Positions 11,680-21,873 of a DNA stretch of 64,000 nucleotides are shown here, in pieces. How positions within the stretch are numbered: position 1 is the first letter of the stretch; each line of letters starts with the position of its first letter. The notes under the pieces were generated by a model. The model did not search any database. It had not been told where the DNA came from and saw only the letters and a list, made by a program, of their open reading frames with translations. This DNA is from CAVRAW01 sp963716135 (lineage in GTDB: Bacteria > Planctomycetota > Planctomycetia > Pirellulales > JADZDJ01). The position numbers and the translations under genes are program-made. The DNA is taken from contig OY970289.1 in the NCBI GenBank assembly GCA_963716135.1, forward strand, positions 2,728,001 to 2,792,000. Reading direction: 5' to 3'.

Positions 11680-12114
11680 ATGGCAACCGAAGTCGAAAGT
11701 GGCAGCAAAGTGTTGGAAGGCGTCTTCCAGAATATCCGCAAAGCCGCGGAAACCAATCTGAAGATGCAGCAAGAAATCTTCCAGCAATGGTCGCATCTCT
11801 GGCCGATCCCGGCTCCCCAGTCGATTTGGGTCGAAAAGATTCGCGACTTCCAGAAGCAATGGGCGGGCACCGTTTCGGATGTCGCCCGCAAGCAACGTGA
11901 AGTGATCGACAAGCAGTACGAAGGCGCCATCGAATCGCTCGATGCGGCCCTGCGTGTTGCCGAATCGACCAATCCGGAAGAGTATCGCCGTCGCAGCGAA
12001 CAACTGTGCCGCAAGACACTCGATTGCATGCGCGAGATCTCCGAAACGCAGTTCCGCGAGTTCCAACGTGCGGTCACCAAATGGATGGAATTGGCTACCC
12101 AGGCTGGAACCTAG
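11680..12114 (+). CDS. Phasin-like granule-associated protein
   Basis: Small, predicted all-helical protein of 144 aa (MATEVESGSKVLEG, then amphipathic helices rich in Glu, Gln, Lys and Trp) with no signal peptide. Composition, length and its divergent position next to phaR fit a phasin coating polyhydroxyalkanoate granules. Phasins diverge strongly, so the assignment rests on context and overall helical character, not a diagnostic motif. It has its own strong promoter and is followed by a short hairpin. An unrelated helical stress protein is the main alternative. Confidence 0.7.
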   Translation: MATEVESGSKVLEGVFQNIRKAAETNLKMQQEIFQQWSHLWPIPAPQSIWVEKIRDFQKQWAGTVSDVARKQREVIDKQYEGAIESLDAALRVAESTNPEEYRRRSEQLCRKTLDCMREISETQFREFQRAVTKWMELATQAGT

Positions 12115-12126
12115 GCTAATCCATCA

Positions 12127-12157
12127 AGCCGCTCGTCCGGATGGCGAGCGGCTGTTT
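12127..12157 (+). terminator. Hairpin after the phasin-like gene
   Basis: AGCCGCTCG and CGAGCGGCT (12127-12135 and 12145-12153) form a 9-bp perfect stem with a 9-base loop, followed by a short GTTT. It lies just past the phasin stop and is a weak intrinsic terminator candidate. Confidence 0.5.
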
Positions 12158-12225
12158 GAGGGCGCGGGTTAGTCCCGCCGACACTGCGGGGCTAGCGTTC
12201 ACATTAGCCATGCAGAGGGACGGCC

Positions 12226-13041
12226 ATGAAAATCGACGATAAAGTCGCCCTGATCACAGGCGCGGCGAGCGGCATTGGCCGCGCGGTCGCGCATGAGTTG
12301 GTCAAACGGGGCGCTCGTACGGTCGTATTGGTAGATCGCAGCGATGCAGTTTTCCAACTTGCTGAGCTGATCAACAAGGATGCCGGCCACGAAGTGGCCG
12401 ACGCCAAGCCCGGCGATACCACCAACGACACGTTTCGCACGCAAGTGTACGACGAAGTCACCGCGCAACACGGCGTGGTGAGCATCTGCGTCCCGGCGGC
12501 CGGCATCACTCGCGATGCACTGGCCGTTCGCGTCAACAAAGATACCGGCCGAGCCGAACCGTATTCCGTGACCACGTTCCGCCAGGTCGTCGAAGTCAAC
12601 CTCATCGCCCCCATTTACTGGGCGATTGAAATGGTCGTGCGTATTGCCGAAGACCGCGCCCGCCGCGGCCTGAAGCGCTGGGATCCCGATGAAGACGTCC
12701 AAGGAGCGATTGTCTTCATCGGCTCCGTCTCGTCGCAAGGCAACAAGGGGCAAATCTCCTACGCCACGACCAAGGCCGGGCTGGAAGGCGCCGCCGCCAC
12801 GCTGATGAAAGAGGCCATGTACTATGGCGTGCGCTGCGGAATCATCCATCCCGGATTTACCGATACGCCGATGGCTCGCGAGTTGGGCAGTGAGTTCTTG
12901 GAAAAGAACGTCCTGCCATACACGCAGCTTCGCCGGCTGATCCGCACCGACGAGATCGCCGACGCCATTTGCTTCATGATTTCCAACTCCGCGGTCAGCG
13001 GCGAATTGTGGGCCGATGCCGGCTGGCACCCGCAAGCCTGA
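12226..13041 (+). CDS. Short-chain dehydrogenase/reductase (3-oxoacyl reductase type)
   Basis: Classical SDR oxidoreductase of 271 aa. The Rossmann cofactor motif TGAASGIG lies at residues 11-18 and the catalytic YATTK places Tyr179 and Lys183, with the Ser in FIGSVSS. The fold suggests reduction of a 3-oxoacyl-CoA or -ACP, and the location next to phasin and PhaR suggests an acetoacetyl-CoA-reductase-like (PhaB) role, but SDR specificity cannot be read from sequence. It is slightly longer than the usual 250 aa because of an extra stretch after the cofactor domain (RRGLKRWDPDEDVQG). A clear Shine-Dalgarno-like AGAGGGA precedes the ATG. Confidence 0.88.
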   Translation: MKIDDKVALITGAASGIGRAVAHELVKRGARTVVLVDRSDAVFQLAELINKDAGHEVADAKPGDTTNDTFRTQVYDEVTAQHGVVSICVPAAGITRDALAVRVNKDTGRAEPYSVTTFRQVVEVNLIAPIYWAIEMVVRIAEDRARRGLKRWDPDEDVQGAIVFIGSVSSQGNKGQISYATTKAGLEGAAATLMKEAMYYGVRCGIIHPGFTDTPMARELGSEFLEKNVLPYTQLRRLIRTDEIADAICFMISNSAVSGELWADAGWHPQA

Positions 13042-13048
13042 CGTCGGC

Positions 13049-13084
13049 CGCTTGAAATGCGGCGCCAGCGCCGCATTTCAAGCG
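13049..13084. terminator. Perfect 16-bp hairpin after the SDR gene
   Basis: CGCTTGAAATGCGGCG and its exact complement flank a CCAG tetraloop, 8 bases after the SDR stop. There is no following T-run. Like the hairpin at 4657 it may be a REP-like repeat or an mRNA 3'-end stabiliser. Confidence 0.55.
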
Positions 13085-13129
13085 ACGATTACTGTCCGAA
13101 AAGGGGCAAGCAGATCGGGAGGCGACACC

Positions 13130-13243
13130 ATGGAATTGCAGGCCCTGCTTCCAGCCGTCATTGGTCTGGTTGGCGTGCTCGCGATCGCTGTCGCATTGGG
13201 GCTTACGATGCGAAAGCGAGACCAACGCGAAAATGGCCAGTGA
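13130..13243 (+). CDS. Small single-pass membrane protein (37 aa)
   Basis: A short frame starting MELQALLPAV with one hydrophobic helix (about residues 7-27, rich in Val, Leu, Ala and Gly) and a charged tail MRKRDQRENGQ. A strong Shine-Dalgarno GGGAGG lies 7 bases before the ATG at 13130, which is why this start is chosen over an upstream in-frame ATG at 13016 that would overlap the SDR gene and run through the hairpin. No family is recognised. The ribosome site plus the membrane-helix pattern make it a credible small protein. Confidence 0.5.
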   Translation: MELQALLPAVIGLVGVLAIAVALGLTMRKRDQRENGQ

Positions 13244-13291
13244 CTGCTTCACTATTGCGAATGCCCCAAAGCGCGCATGGAGGATTTGCCT

Positions 13292-13486
13292 ATGCCGCGC
13301 GACTTCAAAGTAATATTGCACGCGCTGGCCCGCATGAATCAGCGAATTCATCGGCGCGACAAGCCGCAGCGGGCTGGCGTGAAGCAGCCGGCCGGTGCTT
13401 CGATGCCGTCCACCGCCGGTCAGGATGCTGCTGCCCAGGAGGGCGTCACTCCGAATAAGGCGTCCGAGGCTGCGTCGAATAACTGA
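13292..13486 (+). CDS. Small hypothetical protein (64 aa)
   Basis: Starts MPRDFKVILHALARMNQ, with GGAGGA about 8 bases before the ATG at 13292; another in-frame ATG 15 bases upstream is less well placed. The N-terminal half is basic and probably helical, and the C-terminal half is Ala/Gln/Ser-rich and likely disordered. Its 3' end overlaps the convergent dihydroorotate-dehydrogenase-like gene by 41 bases. No homologous family is recognised and it could be spurious; the ribosome binding site is the main support. Confidence 0.35.
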   Translation: MPRDFKVILHALARMNQRIHRRDKPQRAGVKQPAGASMPSTAGQDAAAQEGVTPNKASEAASNN

Positions 13487-14468
13487 TTAGCGTGGCCATG
13501 TAGTTGGCCCGTTCCAGGGCCCCCGCGTCGGGGCAATTGCCGCGGCTCATACTTCCCTTCAGTTGCTCGATCGACGCGTATTCATGCTCTTCCAGCCACT
13601 GGGCCAGTTCCACCAATAGCGTGCGCAGGATGTCGGGCCCTTTGATCAACAGCACGCTCGTCATCAGTGTCACGTCGGCGCCGGCCAATAACAATTTGAT
13701 GATCCCCTCCATGCGATGCACGCCGCCGCTGGCGGCGATCGACCCCTGAATCTGATCGCGCAAGATGGCGATCCACCGAATGGGCGTCCGCGCCTCGTGG
13801 CGATTGCTCAGCACCAGGTCGGGCTTGAACTGCAACTGCTCCAAGTCGATGTCGGCCTCCAGATAGCGATTGAATAGCACCAGCCCCGATGCGCCGGCCG
13901 CGATCAGCCGCGGAGCGAAATTCGGCAAGCTGGAAAACATCGGGCCGATTTTCACCGCCACCGGAATCGAAACCGATTGCGAGACTTCCGCCACCAGATC
14001 GACGTACCGCTGCTCTACTTGGGCCGAGGTCGTGTTGGGGTCGGTCGGCACGAAATAAATGTTGAGTTCCAGCGCGTCGGCCCCCGCCTCCTGAATGCTC
14101 TTGGCGTAGCGGATCCAGCCTCCTTTCGAGCAGCCGTTCAAGCTGCCGATGATTGGAATCGAAACCGCCTTCTTGGCTGCCTCAACGTGCTTCAAATACT
14201 GCTTCGGCCCGGTGTTGTAATCCTCCAGCTCCGGAAAATAGCTCAGGGATTCCGCGTATGAGTCTGCCTGATACTCAAACAACCGTTCCAGTTCTTGCTC
14301 ATCGTGGCGAATTTGTTCTTCGAACAACGAGGGCAACACCGCCATCGAGGCGCCGGCCGCCTCCAACCGACGCAGGCTGTCAATGTTTCCCGTCAGCGGG
14401 CCCGCCGACGCTCCCAACGGATTTTTCAACCGCATTCCCAAGTACCTCGTCGACAGATCGATATCCAT
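13446..14468 (-). CDS. Dihydroorotate dehydrogenase-like protein next to PFOR
   Basis: FMN-type TIM-barrel protein (340 aa) of the dihydroorotate dehydrogenase-like group. The N-terminal LSTRYLGMRLKNPLGASAGP and the GSLNGCSKGGW and AVKIGPMFSS segments fit the barrel, and ASGGVHRMEGIIK corresponds to the phosphate-binding end. It is not the pyrimidine enzyme, since a distinct pyrD lies at 42073. Members of this group are typically encoded beside pyruvate:ferredoxin oxidoreductase, as here, only 15 bases downstream of it in the same operon. A redox role linked to ferredoxin or fumarate is often assumed but not proven. Confidence 0.88.
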   Translation of the reverse strand: MDIDLSTRYLGMRLKNPLGASAGPLTGNIDSLRRLEAAGASMAVLPSLFEEQIRHDEQELERLFEYQADSYAESLSYFPELEDYNTGPKQYLKHVEAAKKAVSIPIIGSLNGCSKGGWIRYAKSIQEAGADALELNIYFVPTDPNTTSAQVEQRYVDLVAEVSQSVSIPVAVKIGPMFSSLPNFAPRLIAAGASGLVLFNRYLEADIDLEQLQFKPDLVLSNRHEARTPIRWIAILRDQIQGSIAASGGVHRMEGIIKLLLAGADVTLMTSVLLIKGPDILRTLLVELAQWLEEHEYASIEQLKGSMSRGNCPDAGALERANYMATLISYSTQPRTPYSE

Positions 14469-14483
14469 GGAGTTCCTCGAATT

Positions 14484-17400
14484 CTAGGCTTCGGTCTGCT
14501 GCGTATTTTCTAGAATCACGCGTTCCACCCCCGCCATCTGTTCGTAGTAATGCCACTGATCGTCGATGTCTTCCTGCGCCAGTCGCAGCAATCGCTCCGC
14601 GTGTTCCGGATTGGCCCGCGCCAACATCGCAAATCGCGCCTCCTGCATCGCAAAATCGCGGAAGCGGGTCTTAGGCTTGTGGCTGTCTAAATGAAACGGC
14701 TGCTCGCCGCTGCGCGCGTTTCGTGGATCGTAGTGATACAGCGGCCAGAACCCGCAGTTGACCGCCTCTTTCTGATGCGTCATCGAGGTGGTCATGTTGA
14801 TCCCATGGGCCACGCAATGGCTATACGCCAAGATCAGCGACGGCCCGGGATACGATTCGGCTTCCAGAAAGGTGCGCACGGTTTGCGCCGGGTTCGCCCC
14901 CAGCGCCACTTGCGCCACATACACGTTGCCGTACGCCACGGCCATCAGGCCCAGATCTTTCTTGCGCGACGGCTTGCCGGAAGATGCAAATTTCGCCACA
15001 GCCCCGCGGAACGTGGCCTTCGACGCCTGCCCCCCCGTGTTGGAATACACGCCGGTGTCCAGTACCAAAATGTTCACGTCGCGTCCGGTCGTGAGCACGT
15101 GATCCAGTCCGCCGTAACCGATGTCGTATGCCCAGCCGTCGCCCCCCACAATCCACACGCTGCGCCTGACTAGAATGTCGGCAATCGGCGCCAGTCGCTT
15201 GGCGACCGGCGAATCGAGCTTCGCCAATCGCTCTTTAAGCAGCTTCATTCGCTCGCGCTGCTGGGCCACTTCTCCCTCGTTCGTCTGTGGCGATTCAATC
15301 AACTCTTTCACCAGCTCGTCGCTCAATTGCCCGCTGAGCTGCATTAACAGATATTCCGCGTACGCGCGCTTCTGATCGATCGCCATGCGCAGCCCAAGCC
15401 CAAACTCTGCCGTGTCCTCGAACAGCGAGTTATTCCACGCCGGTCCGCGCCCTCGGCATTCTTCGACCACGGCGTCGCCGGCAGATTGCCGCCATAGATC
15501 GATGAGCAGCCCGTCGCATTGCCGATTACTGCCCGATCGCCGAACAGTTGGCTCATCAACTTCAGATACGGCGTCTCGCCGCAGCCGGCGCACGCTCCAG
15601 AGAACTCGAACAGCGGCTCCAGCAACTGGCAGCCTTTCACCGTGTCGGTCTTCGCGGCCGTGCGATCGAATGCAGGTATGCCCAGAAAGAAATCGAAATT
15701 CGCCTGCTCCCGCGCCAAATGCGGCAGCTTGGGCTCCATGTTGATCGCTTTGTGCTTCACCACTTCCTTGCTCTTCGCCGGACAAACATCCACGCACACC
15801 CCACAGCCCGTGCAATCGTCCGGAGCAACCTGAATCGTCATCAAAAAATCCGGCTGTTCCTTGCTCGTGTATGCCTTCGTTTCAAATCCCTCCGGCGCGC
15901 CGACCGCCGCCGACGCCGGAAACGATTTCATCCGAATCGAAGCGTGCGGGCAAACCAGCGCACACAGTCCGCATTGAATGCAGATGTCTTTGTCCCAAAT
16001 CGGTATCTCCAGCGCGATGCTTCGCTTTTCAAACCGCGCCGTGCCCGTGGGAAATGTGCCGTCGACCGGCAGCGCGCTCACCGGCAGCAGGTCGCCTTGC
16101 CCTCTGATCAGCATGGCCGTTACTCGTTGTACAAAATCGTCGGAGCCGTCGGTGCTGACCGCCGCCATCGGCATCATCCGATGTTCCGACGTCGCCTGAA
16201 CTGGCACTTTCACTTCATGCAGTGCCGCCAGCGCCCCGTCCACCGCCGCCCAATTGCTCTGCAGCACCGTTTCGCCGCGCTTGCCATAAGTCTTCTTAAT
16301 CGCCTCTTTGATCTTCTCGATCGCCTGCTCTCGGGGCAAAACGTTCGCCAGCGCAAAGAAGCACGTCTGCAGCACCGTGTTAAAGCGTCCGGCCATGCCG
16401 GCCTGTTGCGCCACGTGGTATCCGTCCACGACGTAAAACTTCAAACGTTTGCCGACAATTTGCTCCTGTACTTCGCGGGGCAGCTTGTCCCAAACCTGAT
16501 CGGGCCCGTACGGACTGTTCAACAAAAACGTGGCGCCAGGCTCAGCGACACTGAGCACGTCCATCCGTTCCAAGAATTGAAATTGATGGCAGGCCACGAA
16601 GTTCGCCCGACTGATCAAATATGTCGAACGAATCGGTCGTGGGCTGAATCGCAGGTGCGAAATCGTCACCGAGCCGGCCTTCTTCGAATCGTAAACGAAA
16701 TATCCCTGCGCATATAGCGGCGTGTTTTCGCCGATAATCTTCACCGAGTTTTTCGTCGCCCCCACGGTGCCGTCGCTCCCCAATCCGTAAAACACGGCCC
16801 GTGTCACGTCGGCGCCTTCGGTCGTGAACTCGTCGTTCCATTTCAGACTCAACCGCGTAACATCATCGATAATGCCGATGGTGAAATGTCGTTTCGGCTC
16901 CTTGGCCGACAATTCTTCGAACACCCGCGCAGCCATGGCCGGCGTGAACTCTTTCGACGAAAGACCGTACCGCCCGCCGATCACAAACGGCATTTCGCGA
17001 GCGTTATCGACGGCCGCTTCGGCCAGCGCGGTCACCACGTCCTGATACAGCGGTTCGCCGATTGCGCCGGGCTCTTTCGTGCGATCCAGCGCCGCAATTC
17101 GCCGCACGCCGCGCGGCAACGCGGCAATAAATGCCTCGATCGCAAATGGGCGGTACAATCGTACCTTGATCAGCCCAACCTTTTCCCCACGCTCCAACTG
17201 CGAATCCAAAGCTTCTTCCACCGCCCCACAGCCGGAGCCCATCATCACTATCACGCGATCCGCGTCCGGCGCTCCGACATAATCGAATAGCCGATACGAT
17301 CGGCCCGTCAGCCGAGCGAACTTTTCCATCGTCTCCTGCACCAGCCCCGGCACCGCGTCGTAAAACGGGTTGCACGCCTCGCGCGCTTGAAAAAATACAT

Positions 17401-18070
17401 CCGGATTCTGAGCCGAACCGCGCAGCACCGGGCGCTCCGGATCGAGCGCTCGCTCGCGGTGCGCCAGGATCAACGATTCGTCGATCATCGTGCGCAAATC
17501 GTCGTCGTTAAGCTGTTCGATCTTGTTCACCTCGTGCGACGTGCGAAATCCGTCGAAAAAATGCAGAAACGGCACCCGCGCCGCAAGCGTCGTCGCATGG
17601 GCGATCAAGGCCATGTCGTGCGCTTCCTGCACGCTATTGGCGCACAGCATCGCCCAGCCGCACTGGCGACACGCCATCACGTCGCTGTGGTCGCCGAATA
17701 TTGACAGGCTGTGCGTGGCAATCGTCCGGGCCGCAATATGAAACACGGTCGGAGTCAGCTCTCCGGCCACCTTGTACATGGTGGGGATCATCAGCAGCAG
17801 GCCCTGCGAGGCCGTGAAGGTCGTCGACAGTGCGCCCGTCTGCAAAGCACCATGGACCGTCGCCGCCGCCCCCGCTTCGCTTTGCATCTCGATGACGTCC
17901 GGCACGGTTCCGAACAGATTCGGCCGCCCTTGCGACGACCAGCTATCGGCGAATTCCCCCATCGGCGAGGCGGGCGTAATCGGATAAATCGCAATGACTT
18001 CGCTCAGACGGTGCGCAATGGAAGCCGCCGCTTCGTTGCCATCTACCGTGACAAAAGGTCGCTTACTCAT
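14484..18070 (-). CDS. nifJ: Pyruvate:ferredoxin oxidoreductase (single-chain, frame broken near 15450)
   Basis: Oxidises pyruvate to acetyl-CoA and CO2 with reduction of ferredoxin. The intact product would be about 1,195 aa, the normal single-chain length. The start MSKRPFVTVDGNEAA at 18070 has an AGGAG site; the frame extends further upstream to 18130 without ribosome support. Two [4Fe-4S] motifs are clear (CIQCGLCALVCP and CTGCGVCVDVCP), followed by the thiamine-diphosphate domain (CAGCGETPYLK, GNATGCSSIYGGNLP). The frame then breaks at 15447-15454: residues read NAEG in one frame and RGPAWNNSLFED in the next, so one base is missing from a GGCGCG context. Both halves match the family, so either a sequence error or a very recent lesion is likely. 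Confidence 0.92.
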
Positions 18071-18667
18071 CACCGGCTCCTGACTGGCCAGACGATTCAC
18101 GAAAGATTCGGATTTGCATGGGAAATTCACGCCGGATCAGCGGCCGGGCGTCGCTCGGCAGTGCGCAACCATGATCGTAACCCTTGTTTGGGCCCTTTGC
18201 CAGGCGCGCAAAATGCCTGAAATTACCACGGTTTCCGCCGTTTTCTCACTCGCCGCATGCCGGACGATCACTTTCGATCGACTCGCCGCGCTCGATTGCG
18301 TGGCCGACTAGCTTTGCGCCAAACGAGTCAAAGCGTTCCATGTCAGGCGTGCCGTCGATCTGCTTCCTGCGTGTGCTTTTTAAAGTGTGCAAAATTGCCT
18401 TCGGCGACGATCGACCGACCCAACAATCCGCGCGATCGCGATTCATCTTCCACCTGTCGAAATATCGACGCGCTGGTCGGCATCGCTCGGCGCGGCGATG
18501 GGCCTGGACATTCGATCCGCTTTGTCCCAGCCAAGTGCGCCAAAGCCCTGTCGCGAATTCCCGCAAGATGAAGAAAAGCTTATCTGGGCTTCATGGCCAG
18601 ATCATCTTGGTTTGCTAAGCTGAGACTGGCTTTTGACTTCCATCGTAACCCAAGACGCTTTGCTCCT
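18071..18667. other. Intergenic region, no gene recognised
   Basis: About 600 bases between the divergent PFOR and PepSY-like genes. Short frames on both strands overlap each other, lack ribosome sites and have no recognisable family content. The promoter of the PFOR operon should lie here, but no convincing -10/-35 pair was picked out by eye. Confidence 0.5.
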
Positions 18668-19183
18668 ATGCGATATTTCTTATCCAATAAAGTGCGTTTC
18701 ACAAATACGCCCGCTTCGTCGACGATCGCACTAAGCGCATCATTCCTTCTGTTGGCCTGCGTAACCTGCGCGGATGAGAAAACGGCGGAACTGCCCAAGC
18801 TGCCCAAAGCCGTAGCCGACGCAGTCGGCGCTTGGTTTCCCCACGCCCAACTCGTCAGCGCGACCAAGGAAACAGATAAAGACCAGGTCGTCTACGACAT
18901 CGAACTCAAAAACGACGGCTGCAAATACGAAATGGATATCCAGTCCGACGGCACGACACTGGAAATCGAAAAGGAGATAGCCGCAAAAAGTCTCCCGACC
19001 GCCGTCAGCACGGCCGTGCAAACAAAGCATCCGAATTCCACGATCATAGAGGTGATGGAAGTGAACAAGGTCGCCAAGGGCAAAGAAACCCTCGACCACT
19101 ATGAAGTGGTCATCGAAACCGCCGACAAAAAGAATTTGGAACTCACTGCGTCGCTCGACGGCAAGAACATTACAGAGGAGTAA
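18668..19183 (+). CDS. PepSY-like domain lipoprotein
   Basis: Exported protein of about 171 aa. The N-terminus carries a long basic region and the hydrophobic stretch SASFLLLAC, which reads as a lipobox with Cys31 as the acylated residue. The mature part has two similar alpha/beta units (LPKAVADAVGAWFPHAQ and LPTAVSTAVQTKHPNS, each followed by beta strands such as VYDIELKNDG and HYEVVIET), the pattern of PepSY-like repeats. The start at 18668 gives the best signal peptide; an ATG at 18593 would add 25 residues. It lies just upstream of a two-component system, a common partnership for periplasmic PepSY proteins that may sense metals or envelope state. Confidence 0.75.
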   Translation: MRYFLSNKVRFTNTPASSTIALSASFLLLACVTCADEKTAELPKLPKAVADAVGAWFPHAQLVSATKETDKDQVVYDIELKNDGCKYEMDIQSDGTTLEIEKEIAAKSLPTAVSTAVQTKHPNSTIIEVMEVNKVAKGKETLDHYEVVIETADKKNLELTASLDGKNITEE

Positions 19184-19304
19184 AGGCTCTCGGACGGGTC
19201 GGCCAATCAGCGTGCGCCGGCCCAAGCCGCTACGTCGACAATCGTGGACGATTCTTCTAGCATGGGTCGTTCGTCCCGTTCGTCGACGTGCCGCTACTTA
19301 ATGT

Positions 19305-19991
19305 ATGTCGATTCGTATTTTGGTAGTTGAAGACGACGCCGCAATCGCCGACTTCCTGCTGCGCGGACTGCGAGAGGAAGGCTTCACCGTGGTCCACGCC
19401 CCGGACGCCAACCAGGGCCGCCTCCGCTTGCAAACCGAATCGTGGGATCTTGTGCTCTTAGACTGCGCGCTGCCAGGCGCCGATGGTCTGACGCTGTTGC
19501 GCCAATATCGTCAAGAGGGCGGCGCCTCCCCGGTGCTCTTGGTTACCGCTCGCGATGCTGTCTCCGACCGCGTTCGCGGCCTCGACAGCGGCGCCGACGA
19601 CTACATGTGCAAGCCGTTCGCCTTCGAGGAGTTGCTGGCCCGAATGCGTTCGCTCACCCGCCGCCAAGATCGCCGCGGCAGCACGCTGTTGTCCTACAAC
19701 GACGTCACCGTTGACCTGGTGAGCCAGCGCGCCCAGCGAGCAGGAAAGCGCCTCGATCTCACCGTCAAAGAACAGGCCCTGCTGATGTTCTTCCTGCAAA
19801 ATCCGCACAAAGTTCTCACTCGCACCCGTATTTACGAGCAAGTTTGGGACGAGAAATTCGACGGCCTTTCTAACACGCTGGAAGTCCACATTATGGAACT
19901 CCGCCGAAAGCTGGAGGCCTTAGGGCCACGCTTAATCTTCACCGTTCGCGGCAAGGGATATGTCCTGGGCGACCCAAGCTCCGGCGAATAA
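19305..19991 (+). CDS. OmpR-family response regulator
   Basis: Two-domain response regulator of 228 aa. The receiver domain has the acidic pair in LVVEDDAA, the phospho-acceptor Asp53 in LVLLDCALPG, the Thr in LLVTARD and the Lys in MCKPFAFEEL. The C-terminal winged helix is of the OmpR/PhoB type (LTVKEQALLMFFLQNP, then SNTLEVHIMELRRKLE and FTVRGKGYVL). The histidine kinase follows 87 bases later. Its targets are unknown; the neighbouring PepSY-like lipoprotein and outer-membrane barrel are candidates. Confidence 0.93.
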   Translation: MSIRILVVEDDAAIADFLLRGLREEGFTVVHAPDANQGRLRLQTESWDLVLLDCALPGADGLTLLRQYRQEGGASPVLLVTARDAVSDRVRGLDSGADDYMCKPFAFEELLARMRSLTRRQDRRGSTLLSYNDVTVDLVSQRAQRAGKRLDLTVKEQALLMFFLQNPHKVLTRTRIYEQVWDEKFDGLSNTLEVHIMELRRKLEALGPRLIFTVRGKGYVLGDPSSGE

Positions 19992-20078
19992 GCCTCCCAC
20001 AACCGCCGCCTCTCGATGACTAACGCACGATCTTCCCAAGCGTTACACTGAATTGCTACGCCTGCCGAGGTTTTTGCC

Positions 20079-21567
20079 GTGAAACTCGCCACTCGAATGT
20101 CGCTGTTTTTCTTGGCCGCGCTGGCCGTCGTGCTGATCGGGTTGTCGGCCGCCGTCTACCTCCTCGTGCGCTCCCAATTGCATCATCAAATCAACGAGCG
20201 GCTGATTACCGGCCTCGAGACGTTTCGGGGAGCGATGGAATTTGAGCCCAACGGTTTGGATTGGGAGCCAGATCGCCGGCGACAATACTTTATGGATGCC
20301 CAGTCCACAGGGCCGATGGTATGGGGCGTGTTCGAAACCAACGGCCGCCAAATTGACGGCTCCGCCGATGCCCCCGCGCTGTTCTCCGACCAAATTCATC
20401 CCGATGCCCAGCGCGAAGACGGCCAAACCCTCGCCCGCTGGCAAAATCAAACGTGGAAGATTGTTCATCAAACTCTGCGCGCGCCAAGCAGCTCCGATCC
20501 TCCATCTCTCAACCACGCCGCTGTCGAGGACAACGACGATAATCGAACGCACTATGCAGCGCCTGATTTTGGCCGTCGGCATTCCCATTGATCCGGTCCT
20601 GAAGCCACTGCAATCGCTTTTGCTGGCGCTCGTTGCCTCGTCGATTGGCGTTTGGTTGTTCGCCGCTGCCGTCGGGCGCTGGTTGTGCGCGAAGGCTCTG
20701 TCGCCGATGACCCGCATGGCACATACCGCCCATTCCATTTCCGCCGCCGACCTCAGCCAAAGACTTCCCTCTCCCGGCACACGCGACGAACTAGAGGAAT
20801 TGTCTGGCGCATTCAACGATTTACTCACGCGGTTGCAAGTGTCCTTTGACCGCCAGCAGCGTTTTGCCGCCGAAGCTTCGCACCAGTTGCGCACTCCGCT
20901 GACCGCAATGCTGGGCCAGCTCGATGTGGCGCTGCGCCGCGATCGCAATTCCGAGGAGTACCGCCGCGCATTGGAATTGGTCCACCATCAAGCAGCCAAA
21001 TTGCGTCAAATCGTTGAAATGCTCCTCTTCCTCACGCGCGAAAAGGCCGATGCCGCCCCATTGCAATTCGAGCGCCTCGAGCTTCGCGACTGGCTCACCG
21101 AGCATCTGCTCCACACGTGGCAACAACATCCGCGACGCAACGATATCCAAATCGAAGCAGACAGCGGCGAACCCGTTTGGGTCGCTGCCCACAGCGGCTT
21201 GCTCGCTCAGGCCGTCGACAACCTCTTGGACAACGCCTGCAAGTACAGCCAGCCAGGCTCGCCGATTATCCTCCGCGCCGGCCGGCAAGCGGATAAAATC
21301 GCACTCGCCGTGGAAGATCGCGGCTGCGGAATCGCCGCGAAGGAATTGCCGCACGTGTTCGACCCGTTCTTCCGTTGCTCCGATACCACGCGCCGCGGAA
21401 TCGCCGGCACCGGGCTGGGCTTGCCCGTCGCTCGCCGCATTATCGCCGCCATGAACGGCTCTCTCGACGTCCAAAGCACTCCCGGCGAAGGCAGCCGATT
21501 CACGATCTTGCTGGCCGTCCCCCAACGGGAAAGGTTCTTGCCCGTCGCCGTTTCCGCAAGCGCGTAG
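20079..21567 (+). CDS. Sensor histidine kinase (frame broken near 20560)
   Basis: Membrane histidine kinase, partner of the upstream regulator. The first part (from 20079) has a transmembrane helix LFFLAALAVVLIGLSAAVYL and a periplasmic sensor domain. A second helix, HAMP linker and kinase core lie in another frame (SLLLALVASSIGVWLFAA, then the H-box ASHQLRTPLTAML with His codon at 20881, the N-box NLLDNACKYS, the G1 box DRGCGI and the G2 box GTGLGLPVA). The switch falls at 20557-20563, AGCGCC, where HYAA in frame one should continue as LILAVGIPIDP in the other; a loss of GC from a GCGCGC run or a gain of one base would explain it. All catalytic parts are present, so a sequencing error is plausible. 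Confidence 0.88.
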
Positions 21568-21873
21568 CACATCGCCCAACTCCGGGCATGATGGTCGCCT
21601 AGCCCATCGTCAGGCCGCCGCCGAAGTAATCGGGCGATGCGGCAACGTACGTATCGACCAGCGCGCCGGTCAGTGCATTGCTAGCAGATCGTAACTCCTG
21701 TGCCAGCAATGCCATATATTCCAGCAATGCGGCGTTTAAGTTTAATGCCGTCAAAAGCGGATAATCTGACTATGCGACATGCCGCGCCCAGTTAGCGCCG
21801 GCGCCCCAAATCGGACCTGAATGAATCGTCCGTATCCCGCCTTATCATCCCCCCAGAACGAGATAGACCCAGA
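21568..21873. other. Intergenic region, no gene recognised
   Basis: About 300 bases between the kinase and the outer-membrane barrel gene. No convincing frame, RNA or hairpin terminator is seen; it should hold the promoter of the barrel gene. Confidence 0.5.

Noticed and set aside
14484..18070. Programmed ribosomal frameshifting in PFOR and the other split genes
   Set aside because: No slippery heptamer or consistent downstream structure is seen, the genes are unrelated in function, and some need one base and others two. An indel or read error at GCGC is simpler.
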